Shown here: positions 5,595-7,638 of the stretch, in pieces | Numbering within the stretch: the stretch's first letter is position 1 | How the letters are laid out: each line of letters begins with the position of its first letter | Source: Anaerolineae bacterium | Lineage (GTDB): Bacteria > Chloroflexota > Anaerolineae > B4-G1 > SLSP01 | DNA length: 7,638 nt | Assembly: GCA_021159805.1 (NCBI GenBank) | Contig: JAGHDT010000076.1 | Location: forward strand, 1 to 7,638 | Reading direction: 5' to 3' | Notes under the pieces: generated by a model | Told to the model about the DNA's origin: nothing | Databases searched by the model: none | The model's input: the letters and a program-made list of their open reading frames with translations, nothing else | Made by a program: the position numbers and the translations under genes

Positions 5595-6455
5595 ATGGCT
5601 GACTCTCCCGTGGCGTTCGATACGTTGGTGCAGGGGTTTCGGAGGCTGGGTCTCGAGCCGGGGATGGGGCTGATGGTCCACTCTTCGCTGCGCAGTTTCG
5701 GCCACGTTGAGGGCGGGGGCGCAACGGTTGTCGATGCGCTGATGGAGGTGCTCACACCGTCGGGAACACTGCTCATGCCGTCGTTCAACCATGGGGCCCC
5801 TTTTGTAGCGGACGGGCCGGGCGTTTATGATCCCCGGAAGACGCCCACCATCAATGGTGCTATCCCCGATGACTTCTGGCGGCGACCCGGGGTCGCTCGC
5901 AGTCTGAACCCCACACATCCCTTCGCTGCGTGGGGGAAGCATGCGGTGCGCTACATAGCTGAGCATCACCGCACGCTGACCATGGGACCGGCATCGCCTC
6001 TGGGTCTGCTGCATCAGGATGACGGTTACGGGCTGCTCCTGGGCGTCGACTACACGAGCAATACTTTCCACCACGTGGTGGAGATGTCGTCCAGTGTACC
6101 GTGCCTCGGACAGCGTACAGAAGCCTATCCCGTGATCCTGCCCGATGGGCGGCGGGTAAGAGGACGCACGTGGGGGTGGCGACGACGCAGTTGCCCGTTT
6201 ACCGACAGCAACCGCTATGCAGATCGGATGCAGGATAAGCATCGTGTGGCGACCATCGGACAGTGTCGCGCCGTGCTCTACCGGCTGCAGGATTGCTTTG
6301 GAGTCGTGGCCGAGATCCTGGCTCACGGGAGAGATGGATTCCCGCCTTGCAGTGGATGCTCTATTCGCCCACGCCGCGTCTCACAGACAACGGCCTCGGA
6401 TTGGAACCCGATTGTCGGCTGCCTTCTGCCTGATTCTGATGCGCTCACCTACTAG
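5595..6455 (+). CDS. AAC(3)-family aminoglycoside N-acetyltransferase-like protein
   Basis: Member of the acetyl-CoA-dependent AAC(3)/YokD-like family, whose members acetylate amino groups on aminoglycosides or other amines. It shows the acetyl-CoA-side motif VHSSLRSFGHVEGGG (28-42), DALMEVLTPSGTLLMPSF (47-64), NPTHPFAAWG (105-114), SPLGLLHQDDGYGLLLGV (134-151) and NTFHHVVE (156-163), where the active-site His/Glu residues fall. A C-terminal Cys pair in FPPCSGCSIRPR (249-260) lies beyond the usual catalytic core. The 286 residues look intact. ATG 5595 was chosen because CGGAG (5584-5588) precedes it by 6 bases; an in-frame TTG at 5565 would overlap the nitroreductase gene and lacks a site. 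Its operon setting among sugar genes suggests a metabolic substrate rather than antibiotic resistance, but that is inference. Confidence 0.85.
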   Translation: MADSPVAFDTLVQGFRRLGLEPGMGLMVHSSLRSFGHVEGGGATVVDALMEVLTPSGTLLMPSFNHGAPFVADGPGVYDPRKTPTINGAIPDDFWRRPGVARSLNPTHPFAAWGKHAVRYIAEHHRTLTMGPASPLGLLHQDDGYGLLLGVDYTSNTFHHVVEMSSSVPCLGQRTEAYPVILPDGRRVRGRTWGWRRRSCPFTDSNRYADRMQDKHRVATIGQCRAVLYRLQDCFGVVAEILAHGRDGFPPCSGCSIRPRRVSQTTASDWNPIVGCLLPDSDALTY

Positions 6456-6463
6456 GAGGGTGT

Positions 6464-7638
6464 ATGTCCGAGCTTCGTGTTGAAACGTTGGTGATGCCGG
6501 CGGCCGAGGTCGGTCCTGAGAATCCACTTCCCCCTTTGAAGTCGGCGGGAGAAATTCACGCCGTTGATCAGGCCAGCTCCGGTATCCCGGCGGAGATGCT
6601 GCGCAACATAGCCTATGGCCGCGTGGCCAGCCTTCTGCCCTACACGATGCAGGACCGATACACACGTGAGCGTACCTCACGTGACTTCCGGGTAGCGATT
6701 CTGGAAAATGAAATACTGCGGGCGACGTTCCTCTTGGAGGTTGGGGGGCGTCTTTGGTCCCTGTACCACAAGCCTTCCGGGCGCGAATTACTGGAAGTGA
6801 ACCCTGTGTTCCAGCCGGCGAACCTGGCGCTGCGTAATGCCTGGTTCAGCGGCGGGGTAGAGTGGAACATCGGTACGACAGGACATTCGCCCTTCACCTG
6901 TTCTCCTCTCTTTGCCGCGCGTGTGGAGACCTCTGAGGGTATGCCCATCTTGCGGCTGTACGAGTGGGAACGGCTCAGGCAGGTGCCCTTCCAGATTGAC
7001 GCCTATCTGCCGGACGGCTCTCCCGTGCTTTTCGTCAGCGTGCGTATCACCAATCCGCACCAGGAAACTGTGCCGATGTATTGGTGGTCCAATATCGCAG
7101 TGCCGGAGACACCACGGACGCGCGTTATCACACCGTCCTCAGCCGCATACAGCTTTGGGTACGGTGGAGCGGGCCTGGCCAAAGTCCCTGTCCCCGTACT
7201 CGACGGGGTAGACATCTCGTATCCGACGAACATACGGCGGGCCGCGGATTTCTTCTTCCACATACCCGACGGTACACGTCCCTGGATTACGGCTTTGGCC
7301 GAGGAGGGGCGTGGCCTGGTTCAGGTCTCGACCGCACGTCTCAAGGGGCGCAAGTTGTTCCTATGGGGAGCGGGTGAGGGCGGCAGGCGGTGGCAGACGT
7401 TTCTCTCGGAACCTGGGCATGCCTACATCGAGATTCAGGCCGGCTTGGCCCGCACGCAGCTGGAGCATCTACCGATGCCGGCTCAGAGTGAATGGACGTG
7501 GATTGAGGCCTACGGTCTGATGGAAGCTGATCCGGCGATCGTCCATGGTTCGGACTGGCAGCGTGCGAGCGATAGTATCGCGCAGCGTACGGAGGTACTG
7601 ATACCGGAGGGGATGCTCCAACAGGAATTGGCCCGCTC
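6464..7638 (+). CDS. DUF5107-like protein, C-terminus outside window
   Basis: N-terminal 391 codons of a large protein resembling DUF5107 proteins, which often exceed 1,000 residues and continue into TPR repeats. The resemblance is recalled from sequence patterns such as EVGGRLWSLY (92-101), GRELLEVNPVFQPANLALRN (106-125) and SGGVEWNIGTTGHSPF (129-144), followed by a beta-rich region with VSVRITNPHQETVPMYWWSN around 194-215. The style (GGRLW, H141, W- and G-rich strands) recalls galactose-mutarotase-like folds of sugar-acting proteins. There is no signal peptide or membrane segment at the N-terminus, so it should be cytoplasmic. AGGAGG (6454-6459) overlaps the upstream TAG stop and lies 4 bases before the ATG, so it is tightly coupled to the AAC(3)-like gene. 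Function is not established; a carbohydrate role is inferred from context. Confidence 0.75.
   Translation, partial: MSELRVETLVMPAAEVGPENPLPPLKSAGEIHAVDQASSGIPAEMLRNIAYGRVASLLPYTMQDRYTRERTSRDFRVAILENEILRATFLLEVGGRLWSLYHKPSGRELLEVNPVFQPANLALRNAWFSGGVEWNIGTTGHSPFTCSPLFAARVETSEGMPILRLYEWERLRQVPFQIDAYLPDGSPVLFVSVRITNPHQETVPMYWWSNIAVPETPRTRVITPSSAAYSFGYGGAGLAKVPVPVLDGVDISYPTNIRRAADFFFHIPDGTRPWITALAEEGRGLVQVSTARLKGRKLFLWGAGEGGRRWQTFLSEPGHAYIEIQAGLARTQLEHLPMPAQSEWTWIEAYGLMEADPAIVHGSDWQRASDSIAQRTEVLIPEGMLQQELAR

Noticed and set aside
5574..6326. 250-codon minus-strand open frame opposite the AAC(3)-like gene
   Set aside because: The plus strand encodes a conserved family here; the antisense product matches nothing I know.

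Overview
The window is bacterial DNA, moderately GC-rich, densely coded and with strong Shine-Dalgarno sites. It holds one incomplete gene on the minus strand at the left edge and a divergent run of six plus-strand genes to the right. Nothing fixes the taxon. The gene mix (a ChlI-type chelatase ATPase with a Cys cluster, a Firmicutes-like AraB, an AAC(3)-like protein and a DUF5107-like protein together) fits a free-living or host-associated Chloroflexota or related Gram-positive lineage, but this is inference only. I see no mobile element, CRISPR array, rRNA or tRNA.

Left part (1-1068, minus strand): the N-terminal 356 codons of a ChlI/BchI-type AAA+ ATPase of a magnesium or cobalt chelatase. 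The reading frame is still open at the window edge.

Divergent intergenic region (1069-1680): 612 bases with no convincing gene but much dyad symmetry. Elements include a 16-bp perfect palindrome, two GTGTAC-centred inverted repeats, an 11-bp direct repeat, and a well-formed promoter (TTGATA, 17-base spacer, TAAACT) whose spacer carries a near-perfect 14-bp palindrome. A 5' leader of about 90 bases with a small hairpin follows. This is a plausible sugar-responsive control region for the plus-strand genes.

Plus-strand cluster (1681-7638): araB (L-ribulokinase), araD (L-ribulose-5-phosphate 4-epimerase), rbsK (ribokinase-type PfkB kinase), a short nitroreductase-fold protein, an AAC(3)-family acetyltransferase-like protein, and a DUF5107-like protein cut by the right edge. 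Gaps are 8 to 26 bases, except for 138 bases between araD and rbsK. That larger gap holds a perfect 10-bp inverted repeat whose loop contains a Shine-Dalgarno site for an 11-codon ORF ending 3 bases before rbsK.

Together araB and araD take L-ribulose to D-xylulose 5-phosphate. The isomerase araA, a transporter and a regulator are not in the window. The last three genes are not part of any standard arabinose operon, so the cluster may serve an unusual pentose-containing substrate. No strictly new system can be demonstrated from this sequence alone.
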